Assembly (NCBI GenBank): GCA_905221605.1
Contig: CAJNDS010002075.1
Coordinates: forward strand, 537,039-559,538
Reading direction: 5' to 3'
From: Symbiodinium natans
Lineage: Eukaryota > Sar > Dinophyceae > Suessiales > Symbiodiniaceae
DNA length: 22,500 nt
Below the pieces are notes generated by a model. The model did not search any database and was not told the origin of the DNA. It was given only the letters and a program-made list of their open reading frames with translations. Below, piece by piece: positions 6,668-14,159 of this stretch (its first letter is position 1; the number at the start of each line of letters is the position of its first letter). The translations under genes and the position numbers were made by a program.

Positions 6668-6887
6668 TCAGGTTAAGGGTGGAGGGTTTAGGGTGCAGGG
6701 CTTTTAAACAATCAAAGGCTATGAAAAATTAAACTCCCAAAGAGGTCGGGTTAATCGAAACTGGTTGGTTCGTGTAGGGCTTAGGCCTACTAGGGGGGCT
6801 TAGGGTTGTGGTCAAAACCGAGTCTGCCACCGGCAAGGGGGTGGTGTAGAGGTTTAGGAGCCGGCTCGCAACGGGGGAGATGATGGA

Positions 6888-7028
6888 ACCCGAAACCCCA
6901 AACTCTAGACCCTAGACCCTAGACCCTAGACCCTAGACCCTAGGTTTGGGGTTTCGGGTTTGGGGTTTAGGGTTTAGGGTTCAGGGTTCAGGGTTTAGGG
7001 TTTAGGGTTTAGGGTTTAGGGTTTAGGG
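6888..7028. repeat. C-strand array joined directly to G-strand array
   Basis: Five to six CCCTAGA units end at about 6942 and change, with no spacer, into GTTTGGGG and then a regular TTTAGGG array ending at 7027. The junction is CCCTAGACCCTAG then GTTTGGGG. Confidence 0.93.
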
Positions 7029-7139
7029 CACGAAACCCGAAGCCCACAGGGCCCCCGACGGGATTGTCCAAACTTCTGATGTGGGCAACCTCGGCACTTC
7101 ATTGAGGAGTTCGACGCTTCGGGCTTTTGAAGGCACCCC
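7023..7139 (-). CDS. Exon-like island, unknown protein
   Basis: On the minus strand the frame reads GVPSKARSVELLNEVPRLPT, then SEVWTIPSGALWASGF, and ends in a TAA at the repeat edge: 38 codons. The middle has a helix-like ELLNEV and a strand-like SEVWTI segment. The opposite strand also has a 30-codon frame. It lies between the junction array 6888-7028 and the C-strand array at 7138. The family is unknown. Confidence 0.35.
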   Translation of the reverse strand, partial: GVPSKARSVELLNEVPRLPTSEVWTIPSGALWASGFVP

Positions 7140-7320
7140 CTAAAATCCTGCAACGCCCAAAATCCTATAACCGTATAGCCCTAAACAAACCGCTAGACCC
7201 GAATGCCCCTAAACCCTAAGACCCTAAAACCTTAAACCCTAATACCCTCAACCCTAAACCCTAAGCCCGAAACCCTAAACCCTAAACCCTAGCCCTAAAC
7301 CCTAAACCCTAGCCCTGAAG
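7138..7320 (-). repeat. C-strand array, degenerate
   Basis: CCCTAAA with many CCCTAGC, CCCGAAA and AATACCCTC variants. Confidence 0.9.
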
Positions 7321-7375
7321 TAGGGCTGAAGATTAGAGGGTTGCTGCTGTACTTGTTCGACTTCTCGGACTAGAT

Positions 7376-7680
7376 GGGTTTGGGGCTTTAGGGTTTACAG
7401 TTTAGGGTTTAGGGTTTAGGGTTTAGGGCTAGGAACCCAACTAAAAGTTACATCCAGCAAGTTCGCGCACTATGCTACCTTTGGTGAACTAGCTCTATGA
7501 GCCAGTAAGAGCATCTACGTCCTGTCTCCTCCAGGGTGTCGCCCAGGGTTGAGAGTTCAGTTTTAGTTAGGGTTTAGGGTTGAGGGTTTAGGGTTTAGGG
7601 TTTTGAGTTTTGGGTTTTGGGTTTGGGGTTGTGGGTTTTGGGTTTAGGGTTTTGGGGGGGTTGGAGGATTGAAGGTTCAG
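7376..7680 (+). repeat. Two G-strand arrays around a 125-bp island
   Basis: TTTAGGG units at 7376-7432 and 7555-7680, the latter with TTTTGGG and TTTGGGG variants. The island 7433-7554 has no frame I would support. Confidence 0.88.
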
Positions 7681-7764
7681 GGTTTGGGGATTAAAGTTCA
7701 GGGTTTTGATGGCTCAGAGAATGCTTTCGAAGTGAGACACAACTCAACGGCCCAAACTGTAAAG

Positions 7765-7930
7765 AGCCTAAGCCCTAAACCCTACACCAAAACAAGAAAG
7801 ACTGAGGCCCAAAACCCTAACGCCTTGAACCCTTACATGGAAAGAGACTCCCCAAGCCTCGAGACCGGAGGGGGCCCTAAACCCTAACCCCTAACCCATC
7901 ACGCCTAAACCCCAAACCTAAACAAGAAGC
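7765..7930 (-). repeat. Degenerate C-strand units
   Basis: CCCTAAA-type units scattered through unique DNA. The 72-codon plus frame at 7669-7887 is half repeat and is not called. Confidence 0.7.
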
Positions 7931-8019
7931 CCCGCAGTGCTTTATTGCCACAGAGTTGCCAGCCCTTGAAACCTTGAACCACACTTGGCACTTCAAGCCT
8001 AAACTAGCTTTATCGGGAG

Positions 8020-8080
8020 TAGGGTTGAGGGTTCAGGATTTGGGGCTTAGGGCTTCGGGTTTTTGGTTTAGGGTTTAGGG
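8020..8080 (+). repeat. Degenerate TTTAGGG stretch
   Basis: Short G-strand run ending at the foldback-family copy at 8082. Confidence 0.85.
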
Positions 8081-8081
8081 T

Positions 8082-8166
8082 CGTATGTAACCCATGGTTC
8101 CCTAATGCCCCCCGCTCCTCTACAAGGCTCCCTAAGCTTCCCTAAGGTTCCGCTTAAGGACCCCAT
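8082..8166 (-). mobile_element. Foldback family copy 3 (inverted, partial)
   Basis: Its reverse complement follows the copy at 20914-21061 over the centre and right side: 27 bases are identical (8125-8151 against 20965-20991 inverted), and a second block (GGGGCATTAGGGAACCATGG against GGGGTATTCGAGAACCTTGG) continues the match to the end. The left terminal arm appears to be missing. The centre contains CCCTAAG and CCCTAAG separated by CTTC, i.e. telomere-like motifs native to the element. Confidence 0.7.
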
Positions 8167-8403
8167 AATTGTTTGGCCCTTTGAATATGCAGAAAAAACA
8201 TTCCGATGCATGAACTTCGCAAGCCCAACAGGGGCAGTATGGAATTATAACATAACCCAATGTCCTGCACGCTAAAGCACTTGAGGGTTGGATCAATTTG
8301 GGTTTAGGGTGCACCCGTCTCCCAACCCCCCCCCCCACCCTCCCCCCCCCCTGAGTGGCGGGGCCGTGCGCTCCACGCTGCCCAGCGGATTCTGTGCGGG
8401 AGG
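8167..8403. other. Unique island with C tracts
   Basis: A 68-codon minus frame (8132-8338) crosses the island; it begins with repeat-like Gly/Pro residues and then reads SALACRTLGYVIIPYCPCWA, which is Cys-rich and not recognisable. C tracts near 8324-8350. I do not call a gene. Confidence 0.35.
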
Positions 8404-8512
8404 GTGTCGGGTTTAGGGTTTCGGCTTTGGGGTCTGGGGTTTGGGGTTTGGGGTTTAGGATGTAGGGTTTAGGGTTTAGGGCTTAGGGTTTAGGGTTTAG
8501 GGTGTAGCATTG
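8404..8512 (+). repeat. TTTGGGG/TTTAGGG array
   Basis: G-strand array with variants at the left and regular TTTAGGG at the right. Confidence 0.93.
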
Positions 8513-8591
8513 GAAAAGTGAACGCAGTACTTGTGACAACATGCCCTTCCCAAGACCGCCCAAACACTACTTAAAATTCCCAAAGCCGCAG

Positions 8592-8846
8592 AAGACTAAG
8601 GGAGGGGAAGGTTCATGCGGGGGGTAGGTACCTAGGGAACTAAACCCTAAACCCTAAGCCCTAAACCCTAAATCCTAAATCCCAAAATCTAAACCCTAAA
8701 CCCTAAACCCTAAACCCTAAACCCTAAACCCTAAACCCTAAACCCTAAACCCTAACTTAGCTTAGGGACCCAAGGGAGAAGTGGGGAGTGTTGGGGAACC
8801 TGGGATTACATACCCCCCTTGAACCCCCCTCCCTTAAGAACCCGAT
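8592..8846 (+). mobile_element. Foldback family copy 2 with CCCTAAA array inside
   Basis: Left arm at 8592-8642 (TAAGGGAGGGG, GGTTCATGCGGGGGGTA) and right arm at about 8805-8846 (TACATACCCCCCTTGAACCC, CTCCCTTAAGAACC) are inverted repeats of each other. They match the arms of 20914-21061 in the same order. Between the arms, where the other copy has GAACCTTAGGGAAGCTTAGG, this one has GGGAAC, then a 115-bp CCCTAAA array (8641-8755), then CTTAGCTTAGGGACC. The element is thus interrupted by a telomere-like array. Confidence 0.7.
8641..8755 (-). repeat. CCCTAAA array inside a foldback element
   Basis: About 16 units, a few CCCTAAG and AATCC variants at the left and perfect CCCTAAA at the right. 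Confidence 0.95.
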
Positions 8847-8894
8847 AATTTCAGGGTTTAGGGTTTAGGGTTTAGGGCTAGCGTTTAAGTTTAT

Positions 8895-9038
8895 GGTGGG
8901 GTTCCCTTAAAACGGCAGAGCAGAAACCCAAAGCCACAGCGCCAAAGGCTGAGAAACTCTAAGCCCATAGACCCATAGTAGCAGCTTATTACGAGTAAAC
9001 CGTGGCAATAGAAAATGACCATTAAAAAGGCATTCGTG
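8895..9038. other. AT-richer unique island
   Basis: No repeats and no supported frame on this part; base composition is clearly more AT-rich than the rest of the window. Confidence 0.4.
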
Positions 9039-9164
9039 CTAATAAGAAGCAAAATTCTCAGTAATCAGTGATGAGTCGTGTAGTACTTCAAAAGCATCAT
9101 CATTCTCATGCTGAGCTAGCGATGGTTGCTTTAAGAGAAGCAATGGTCCAAGTACAACCTTACC
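9039..9164 (-). CDS. Exon-like open frame in an AT-rich island
   Basis: A 41-codon minus-strand frame lies between in-frame stops. It reads KVVLGPLLLLKQPSLAQHEN and then DDAFEVLHDSSLITENFASY, ending in TAG. In AT-rich DNA a chance 41-codon frame is less likely than in the GC-rich islands. The residue pattern, a hydrophobic start and then an acidic, polar helix-like part, is convincingly protein-like. There is no ATG, so it would be a terminal exon or a fragment of an older gene or retroelement. I do not recognise the family. Confidence 0.4.
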   Translation of the reverse strand, partial: GKVVLGPLLLLKQPSLAQHENDDAFEVLHDSSLITENFASY

Positions 9165-9166
9165 CT

Positions 9167-9214
9167 AACAACCCTAAACCCTAAACCCTAAACCCTAACA
9201 ACCCTACACCCTAA
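9167..9214 (-). repeat. Short CCCTAAA array
   Basis: Six or so C-strand units with AACAACCCTA variants. Confidence 0.9.
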
Positions 9215-9232
9215 GTGCCCTAAATGCCCTAA

Positions 9233-9364
9233 ATGGCCGAAATGGGGCCAGGACCGGAGGACTCGGGGAGCCCCAGAGGACCAGGCGACCGAGCCCAAAA
9301 GATCTTCGAAAAAAAACTCTTACAAGCCTTGGCCCCTCAACCCAAAAAATCCCTTCACCCTGAA
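9233..9364 (+). CDS. Possible first exon, about 44 codons
   Basis: From ATG at 9233 the plus strand reads MAEMGPGPEDSGSPRGPGD, then RAQKIFEKKLLQALAPQPKK, before dissolving into Thr/Gln/His/Lys codons of the CA-rich microsatellite. The Gly/Pro-rich start and the basic helix-like second part are plausible for an N-terminus. No promoter or splice donor is clear. A 75-codon minus frame overlaps it (Arg/Phe-rich). The family is unknown. Confidence 0.25.
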
Positions 9365-9369
9365 ACCCC

Positions 9370-9656
<287 letters not shown>

Positions 9657-9762
9657 CAACCATAAACCCTAAAACCCAAACCCTGAAGCCTCCGACCAGG
9701 AGATCCCGTGCCCTCCTCGCTGGCCGCGCGGGGCTCCAGCATTCGGCGCAGTGCTGCACCTG

Positions 9763-10110
9763 GGTTTAGGGTTTAGGGTTTAGGGTTTCGGGTTTAGGGT
9801 TTAGGGTTTAGGGTTTAGGGCTTAGGGTTCAGGGTTTAGGATTTAGGGCTTAGGGTTAACAAGGCTACGTGGCCCCTTAATGTGGGCCCCTTGGGGAGGT
9901 TTAGGGTTTTAGGGTTTTAGGGTTTTAGGGTTTTAGGGTTGTAGGGTTTCAGGGTTTTAGGGTTTTAGGGTATTAGGGTTTTAGGGTTTTAGGGTTGTAG
10001 GGTTTCAGGGTTTTAGGGTTTTAGGGTTGTAGGGATTTGGGGTTTTAAGGTTTTAGGGTTTTAGGGCTTTAGGGTTTTGAGGTTTTTGGGTTTTAGGGTT
10101 CCGGGTTACT
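9763..10110 (+). repeat. TTTAGGG array then TTTTAGGG 8-mer array
   Basis: Heptamers at 9763-9857, a 40-bp unique gap, then about 25 units of the 8-mer TTTTAGGG at 9898-10110 with TTGTAGGG and TTTCAGGG variants in a repeating order (a small higher-order pattern at about 9900-10030). Confidence 0.94.
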
Positions 10111-10137
10111 TGGGGAACCTGCACATACCCCTTCTAC
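10095..10137 (+). mobile_element. Fragment of the foldback family
   Basis: GGGTTACTTGGGGAACCTG, then CACATACCCCTTCTACCC, resembles the right part of the copy at 8592-8846 (TTGGGGAACCTGGG, TACATACCCCCC). It is followed at once by a (TA)n run at about 10143-10162. Confidence 0.4.
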
Positions 10138-10162
10138 CCATACATATATATATATATATATA

Positions 10163-10690
10163 CACCCTTTAGAACCAGGGGTCCATATTTCAGAACCCTC
10201 TACCAGAAAGGGTAAGGGACCACATTCAGGGACCATGAAACTAGCCTTGGACTAGAGCTTCGGCTCCCTCTTTGCTATTTTAGGGTCGAGGATTCAGGCC
10301 CTAAACCCTAAGCTTTAAACCCCAAACCCTAAACCCTGAACCCTAAATCGATGTATGAAGGTCTTGCGTCTTTAGCGTCTTGGGGCAAGCCATACCTCGC
10401 CCGAAAACTCTCGACCCTAAACCCCTAAAAAAAAAGCCACGGAAACTAAAGCAATGAAAACTCCTAAACCCTGCAGTTACCCTAAGCAACAAAATTTGGA
10501 ACCCTAAGATCCTAAAACCATACAAAAACAAGCTAAACCTCCCCACCGAAAAAAGACTGAATCCCTAAAACCCTAAACCCTAAACCCTAAACCCTCACAA
10601 TACGCAAGCTGGGTTTGGCGGCAGGACTCTGTGGACCCAGCAATCGACAAACCCTTAAAAGAAACAAACGTTGACGACAAGGCTTTGGGG
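10163..10690. other. Mixed island: unique DNA with scattered C-strand units
   Basis: Unique sequence at 10163-10300 and 10600-10690 without a supported frame. Degenerate CCCTAAA units at 10300-10345 and 10420-10600. A 67-codon minus frame at 10343-10546 is Phe/Arg/Gly-rich and repeat-influenced, so it is not called. Confidence 0.5.
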
Positions 10691-10786
10691 GTGGGGGTTT
10701 AGGGTTTAGGGGTTAGGGTCAAGAGTTAAGCGTTTTGGGTTTAGGGTTCAGGGTTTGGGAATTGAGGTTTAGGGTTTAGCGTGCAG
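10690..10786 (+). repeat. G-strand array, degenerate
   Basis: TTTAGGG with many substitutions; ends in GTGCAG, which may be a splice acceptor for the next island. Confidence 0.85.
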
Positions 10787-10894
10787 GGGTCCCGGCAAAC
10801 GCTGCTCACGACCGACATCTTGCACGGGAAGCGCCTGAGTCTGCTCGAGGTGCTGCGGCTTTCGCCACCCTTAGCCCTGAACCCTGAACCCTAA
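10787..10894 (+). CDS. Exon-like island after a CAG
   Basis: Following GTGCAG, the plus strand reads GSRQTLLTTDILHGKRLSLL and then EVLRLSPPLALNPEP before a TAA in C-strand repeat. The first 27 residues are protein-like (a LLTTDILHGKRLSLLEVLRL helix-forming pattern); the tail is repeat-derived. CTCGAG then GTGCTG at 10849-10854 could be a donor. The strand is opposite to the neighbouring pseudogene at 11047. The family is unknown. Confidence 0.38.
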   Translation, partial: GSRQTLLTTDILHGKRLSLLEVLRLSPPLALNPEP

Positions 10895-11002
10895 ACCCTA
10901 ACCCAAACTCCGAAACCGAAAGCTCAAAAGCCCAAGTCCTCAACTCTCAACCCTAAACTCTCCAACCCCACAAGTTCTGCAGTGTGTAGGGTTTGGGCTT
11001 TA

Positions 11003-11049
11003 CCCTAAACCCTAAACCCTAAACCCTAAACCCTAAACCCTAAACCCTA
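11003..11049 (-). repeat. CCCTAAA array truncating a gene fragment
   Basis: Six perfect C-strand units. The last CCCTAG supplies, on the minus strand, the stop codon of the reading frame at 11047. Confidence 0.94.
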
Positions 11050-11464
11050 GGGTCCAAGGGAAGGCCAGTCAGGCGTCTGCATCACCGTGTCAATCAGCTT
11101 CTCAGCATCCAGACCACTGAACTCACGCTGGAGCTCATTGGACTCCATGACTTGCTTTGCAGCCCAGAACATTTCACTCTCATCAGAGAAGTACTTGAAA
11201 TCGAACTGTGCACTCAAAGCAAGCTTCTTCATGCCTTCCACACTGTCCTGACTCTGAGAAGTCAGGTCCAAGGCATACCTGACATCTCACCCTTGACAGC
11301 CTCATTCCTTTCGCTGAAGCGGGCAATGGGCACATTGTGCCCTCGCGGGGCCACTGATCCGGAACTTGCATCTCACCGCTGGTGTTGTACCACAAACGGT
11401 GTGCATACTGCACGACCTGCTCAGCCCTTAAGGAAACGATTTCCCCCCTCATAGGGAGCTCCAG
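11047..11464 (-). pseudogene. Broken gene fragment, unknown protein
   Basis: The best protein-coding remnant in the window. Three consecutive minus-strand segments in different frames read on smoothly: about 11464-11342 (LRAEQVVQYAHRLWYNTSGE, then MQVPDQWPREG), 11339-11289 (HNVPIARFSERNEAVKG), and 11286-11047 (a 79-codon stretch with YALDLTSQSQDSVEGMKKL, FDFKYFSDESEMFWAAKQVM and LDAEKLIDTVMQTPDWPSLG). Each join needs one missing base, near 11340 and 11287. The text is rich in Glu, Asp, Lys and aromatics with even codon use, quite unlike repeat translation. The C-terminus is cut by a CCCTAAA array whose CCCTAG makes the stop; upstream of 11464 it becomes poly-Pro from a G tract. I do not recognise the family. 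The breaks may be true mutations or uncorrected sequencing indels. Confidence 0.65.
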
Positions 11465-11539
11465 GGTAGGAAGGGTGAGTGGTGGGGGGGGTGGAGGGCG
11501 CAATGTTCCTTAGTTTGCTATGACATAAACTTCTCACGT

Positions 11540-11640
11540 AGCCCTAAACCCTAAACCATGAACCCTATAAAGATGTGGGTGGGCCCCTAAACCCCCCCTT
11601 AATCAAACCCCCTAAACCCCCCTAAACCCCTAAACCCCCT
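11540..11640 (-). repeat. Degenerate C-strand units
   Basis: CCCTAAA and CCCCTAAACC units with C-run expansions. The 11641-11820 stretch is unique DNA without a supported frame. Confidence 0.8.
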
Positions 11641-11824
11641 GTTTCGTTGAGGGTTGAAGGCTTAAGATTTAAGTTTAGACTTGCAGCTTTAGGCCGAAAC
11701 CTCAAAACCCTAAAGGCTGCGACGGCCTAAGCCCTAAGCCCTACAATCCGCCACCTGCCTCAGTGCAGCCAGCAACGCTGCTGGGGCATCCTCCCGGCAA
11801 TTGCCAGATTGAAGACTCAAAGCT

Positions 11825-12060
11825 TTAGGGGGTCTTTGGGGGGATTGGGGATTGGGGTGAGGGCTTAGGGTTTCGGATGCAGGTCTGGGGGGGTTTGAGG
11901 ATTAAGCACCTCGGTGGGGGGGGGGGGGGGGGGGGGGGTTTTGCTGGAGCAGCTTTCTCGGCGTTTTGAAGGTTTAGGTCTTTGGGATTAGGACCCATGT
12001 AGGGTTGAGGACCCATGTCGGGCTTGGGAGCCATTTGGGGCTCAGGATTCATTTCTACTC
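11825..12060 (+). repeat. G-rich degenerate block with G23 tract
   Basis: GGGGATTGGGG-type and GACCCATGT-type repeats around an uninterrupted G tract at 11916-11938. The 75-codon minus frame (Met/Pro/Asn/Lys) across it is an artefact of repeats such as AACCCAGAAC. Confidence 0.8.
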
Positions 12061-12069
12061 AAGTGCATT

Positions 12070-12190
12070 GGGTTTAGGGTCGAGGCGTTAGGGTTTAATT
12101 AGGCTTTAGGGTTTGGGGTTTTGAGGGTTTGGGGTTTGGGGTTTGGGGTTTAGGGGTTCAGGGTTTGGGGTTTGGGGTCTGGGGTTTGAC
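12070..12190 (+). repeat. TTTGGGG array
   Basis: TTTGGGG-rich G-strand array with TTTAGGG at both ends. Confidence 0.9.
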
Positions 12191-12350
12191 AACCCCAATT
12201 ATAACTGCACTTATGAGCCCCCTAAGAACCCTGAATAGGTTATAAGTAGCTTATATTTGGAGTTATAACTACCTATGAACCTCCAAGTATGTACTCTCCG
12301 TGGGACACGGTCTAGCTACCGTGGTGTGGCTGCTAGAGAACCGTACCCAG
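12190..12350. other. Unique island with a weak foldback
   Basis: ATAGGTTATAAG (about 12235) and TTATAACTACCTAT (about 12262) can pair imperfectly around TAGCTTATATTTGG. Related in style to the foldbacks at 3180 and 20282 (shared CCTAAGAACC). No frame is supported. The 62-codon plus frame at 12352-12540 is half repeat. Confidence 0.4.
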
Positions 12351-12539
12351 GGTGCAGCCCAACAGTGTTGACGTAGTGTTTGGGGAAACGAGTTTAGGGT
12401 TGAGGGCTCAGGGTTTAGGGTTTCCAAATCCCTTAAGATTTGGGGCTTTAGGGTCTAAAGGGCTCAGTGCTCTGAACCCGGCATCTCCCGAAAACCGAAA
12501 CGTCCTGAACTACGCCAGCCCCCTGACAAGCAACTTCTA

Positions 12540-12690
12540 AACCCGAAACCCCAACGCAGAACCCAAAACCGAAAGAACCCAGAGGACAAACCCCCCAAAC
12601 CCTAAACCCCCAAACCCCCAAACTCCTAAACTCCTAAACCCCTAAACCCCTAAACCCCTAAACCCCGAAACCCCGAAACCCCAAACCCCT
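12540..12690 (-). repeat. C-strand array, CCCCTAAA 8-mers
   Basis: Units of CCCCTAAA, CCCCCAAA and CCCCGAAA, 7-8 bases long. Confidence 0.9.
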
Positions 12691-12739
12691 GCCCCGTCCT
12701 GAGGAATCTCCGCATTGGGCGGCTGAGTGTCGCACCTGG

Positions 12740-13050
12740 AACGGTTAAGGGTTTAATGGTTTAAGGGTTAAGGGTTTTGGGTTTAGGGTTTGGGGTTTAG
12801 GGCTTGGGGTTTAGGGTTTAGGGTTTAGGGTTTGGGGTTCTTGGGTTGTAGGGGTAGAGCTTGGGCCTTTTTAGGGCTTAGGGTTTAAGGCTAAGGGTGT
12901 AGGGAGTAAGGTCTAAGGTTTAGGGCGTTCGCTTTGAAGAGGCTCTTGGAGGATTGGGGGGATTTCCAGGGTTTAAGGCGGTTTGGGGAACACGGCCAGT
13001 GGTTTAGGGTTTAGGGTTTTAGGGTTTAGGGTTCAATGTCTGAGCATTTG
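12740..13050 (+). repeat. G-strand arrays, degenerate
   Basis: TTTAGGG and TTTGGGG units at 12740-12850 and 12990-13040 with a decayed stretch between. No gene seen. Confidence 0.85.
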
Positions 13051-13280
13051 GGGGCGAAAAAGGCCGGGACCTGTGGCGAAGGGTTTGGGGTTGCACAGGG
13101 TTTGTTTGTTTATTTATTCATTTTTTTTGGGGGGGAGAGTTTAGGGTTTTGGGTTTAGGGTTGTGTTTGCTTTCGTTTTTGCTTTTGCTTCATTTCTTTG
13201 CGGGGGTGGGGGGGGGATGTGGTTGAGGTTGAGAATTTCTCTTTGAAGGTCATACTTCTTGGCCGCATTTTGCCAGCAAG
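13050..13280. other. T- and G-rich low-complexity island
   Basis: TTTGTTTGTTTATTTATTCA, T8G8 tracts and TTTTGCTTTTGC-type repeats. The TTTTGCT motif recurs at 13996-14090. No supported gene. Confidence 0.6.
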
Positions 13281-13305
13281 CTACAGACTCGACTTTTCGC
13301 TACCC

Positions 13306-13362
13306 CATTAAGAAGCCCACTGTAACCCCAAAAAGGCTAAGGACCTAAGGTTACACTGGTCG
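13306..13362 (-). repeat. Dispersed hairpin repeat, copy B (spliced-leader-like core)
   Basis: CCACTGTAACC (13317-13327) and GGTTACACTGG (13349-13359) pair at 10 of 11 positions, forming a hairpin. Its loop, on the minus strand, contains TCCTTAGCCTTTTTGG (13328-13343), which matches the first 16 bases of the dinoflagellate spliced leader at 14 positions. The same core occurs in copy A at 429-445. Whether it derives from a spliced leader, a small RNA or another source is not decided by sequence. Confidence 0.55.
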
Positions 13363-13476
13363 GTCAACACTCAGAAGGCTTGGCGACTTAGCTTGCTTAA
13401 AGAACAAAAGCAGCCTTCATTGCCAGCGCCAACCGTACTCCCAACTGCATGCTCTCCCCGTGAAGATTGTACGACC

Positions 13477-13634
13477 CTAAACCCTTAACCCTAAACCCTA
13501 AATCCTAAACCCTAGAGGCCATGTAAAGGCATCCCTTGCTCCACACATGCTCGCACTGACTCTAAACCTCCTCCCTAACCCTAAACCTAAACCCCTAACC
13601 CTAAACCCTAAACCCTAAACATCCCTAAACCCTG
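13477..13634 (-). repeat. CCCTAAA arrays around a short island
   Basis: C-strand units at 13477-13515 and 13566-13634. Confidence 0.9.
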
Positions 13635-13702
13635 AGCAAGGCTTGCGACTTTTCCTGTTCACATCACAAGCCCATGGCCCCATTGGGTTCGCAAGGGCTC
13701 AG
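13632..13702. repeat. Inverted repeat pair
   Basis: CTGAGCAAGGCTTGCGAC and GTTCGCAAGGGCTCAG are imperfect inverted repeats about 37 bases apart. The plus strand is also open here (SKACDFSCSHHKPMAPLGSQ), but I do not call a gene. Confidence 0.4.
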
Positions 13703-13783
13703 GTTTTTTAAGGTTTCGGGTTTCATGGCTTAGGAAGCCCTCAGCCTAGACCCACCCGACGCACTGAAGCTAAACCCTAGACC

Positions 13784-13893
13784 CCAAGTAGCCCAAGTAG
13801 CCCAAGTAGCCCAAGCAGCCCGAGCAGCCCTAAACCCAAAACCCTAAACCCTAAACCCTAAACCCTAAACCCTGAACCCTGAACCCTGAACCC
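13784..13893 (-). repeat. CCCAAGTAGC 10-mer run then CCCTAAA array
   Basis: Five 10-base units (CCCAAGTAGC to CCCGAGCAGC) at 13784-13831, then CCCTAAA and three CCCTGAA units. Confidence 0.92.
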
Positions 13894-13894
13894 G

Positions 13895-13991
13895 AGGTCC
13901 CGCGAGCTGAGCGTGGCACAGGACTGTCAGCGCATTGCAGCCCTGCGTCTGTATGTTCCTGGCGGTCGGGTCTTTAGGGTTCAGGGTTTAC
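13895..13991 (+). CDS. Exon-like island with GTAAGAGT donor
   Basis: After CCCGAG the plus strand reads RSRELSVAQDCQRIAALRLY and then VPGGRVFRV. The first part is a plausible amphipathic helix. At 13992 the sequence GTAAGAGT is a textbook 5' splice site, so the exon may end at 13991. If not spliced there, the frame stops three bases later (TAA). The last residues come from a short TTTAGGG-like stretch. The family is unknown. Confidence 0.42.
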
Positions 13992-13995
13992 GGTA

Positions 13996-14130
13996 AGAGT
14001 GTTTGCTTTTGCTGTGGTGGCTTTTGCTCTGTCGTGGCGGATGTACGTTATGTTTTTGCTGTCGTGGCGGGGGCGCCTTTTGCTTTTTGTTGTCGCGCCG
14101 TGGAGGGGGGGGGGGCGTTTCTTTTAATGC
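13996..14130 (+). repeat. TTTTGCTGTCGTGGCG-type imperfect repeats
   Basis: Four or five loose copies of TTTTGCTGT(C/G)GTGGC. Open frames across it (AVVAGAPFAFCC) are Cys/Val/Ala-rich repeat products. Confidence 0.55.
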
Positions 14131-14159
14131 CGGGCTTTGGGGTTTAGGGTTTAGGGGTT

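Noticed and set aside
11825-12052. 75-codon Met/Pro/Asn-rich minus frame
   Set aside because: Tandem AACCC- and GGACCCATG-type repeats and a G23 tract explain it.
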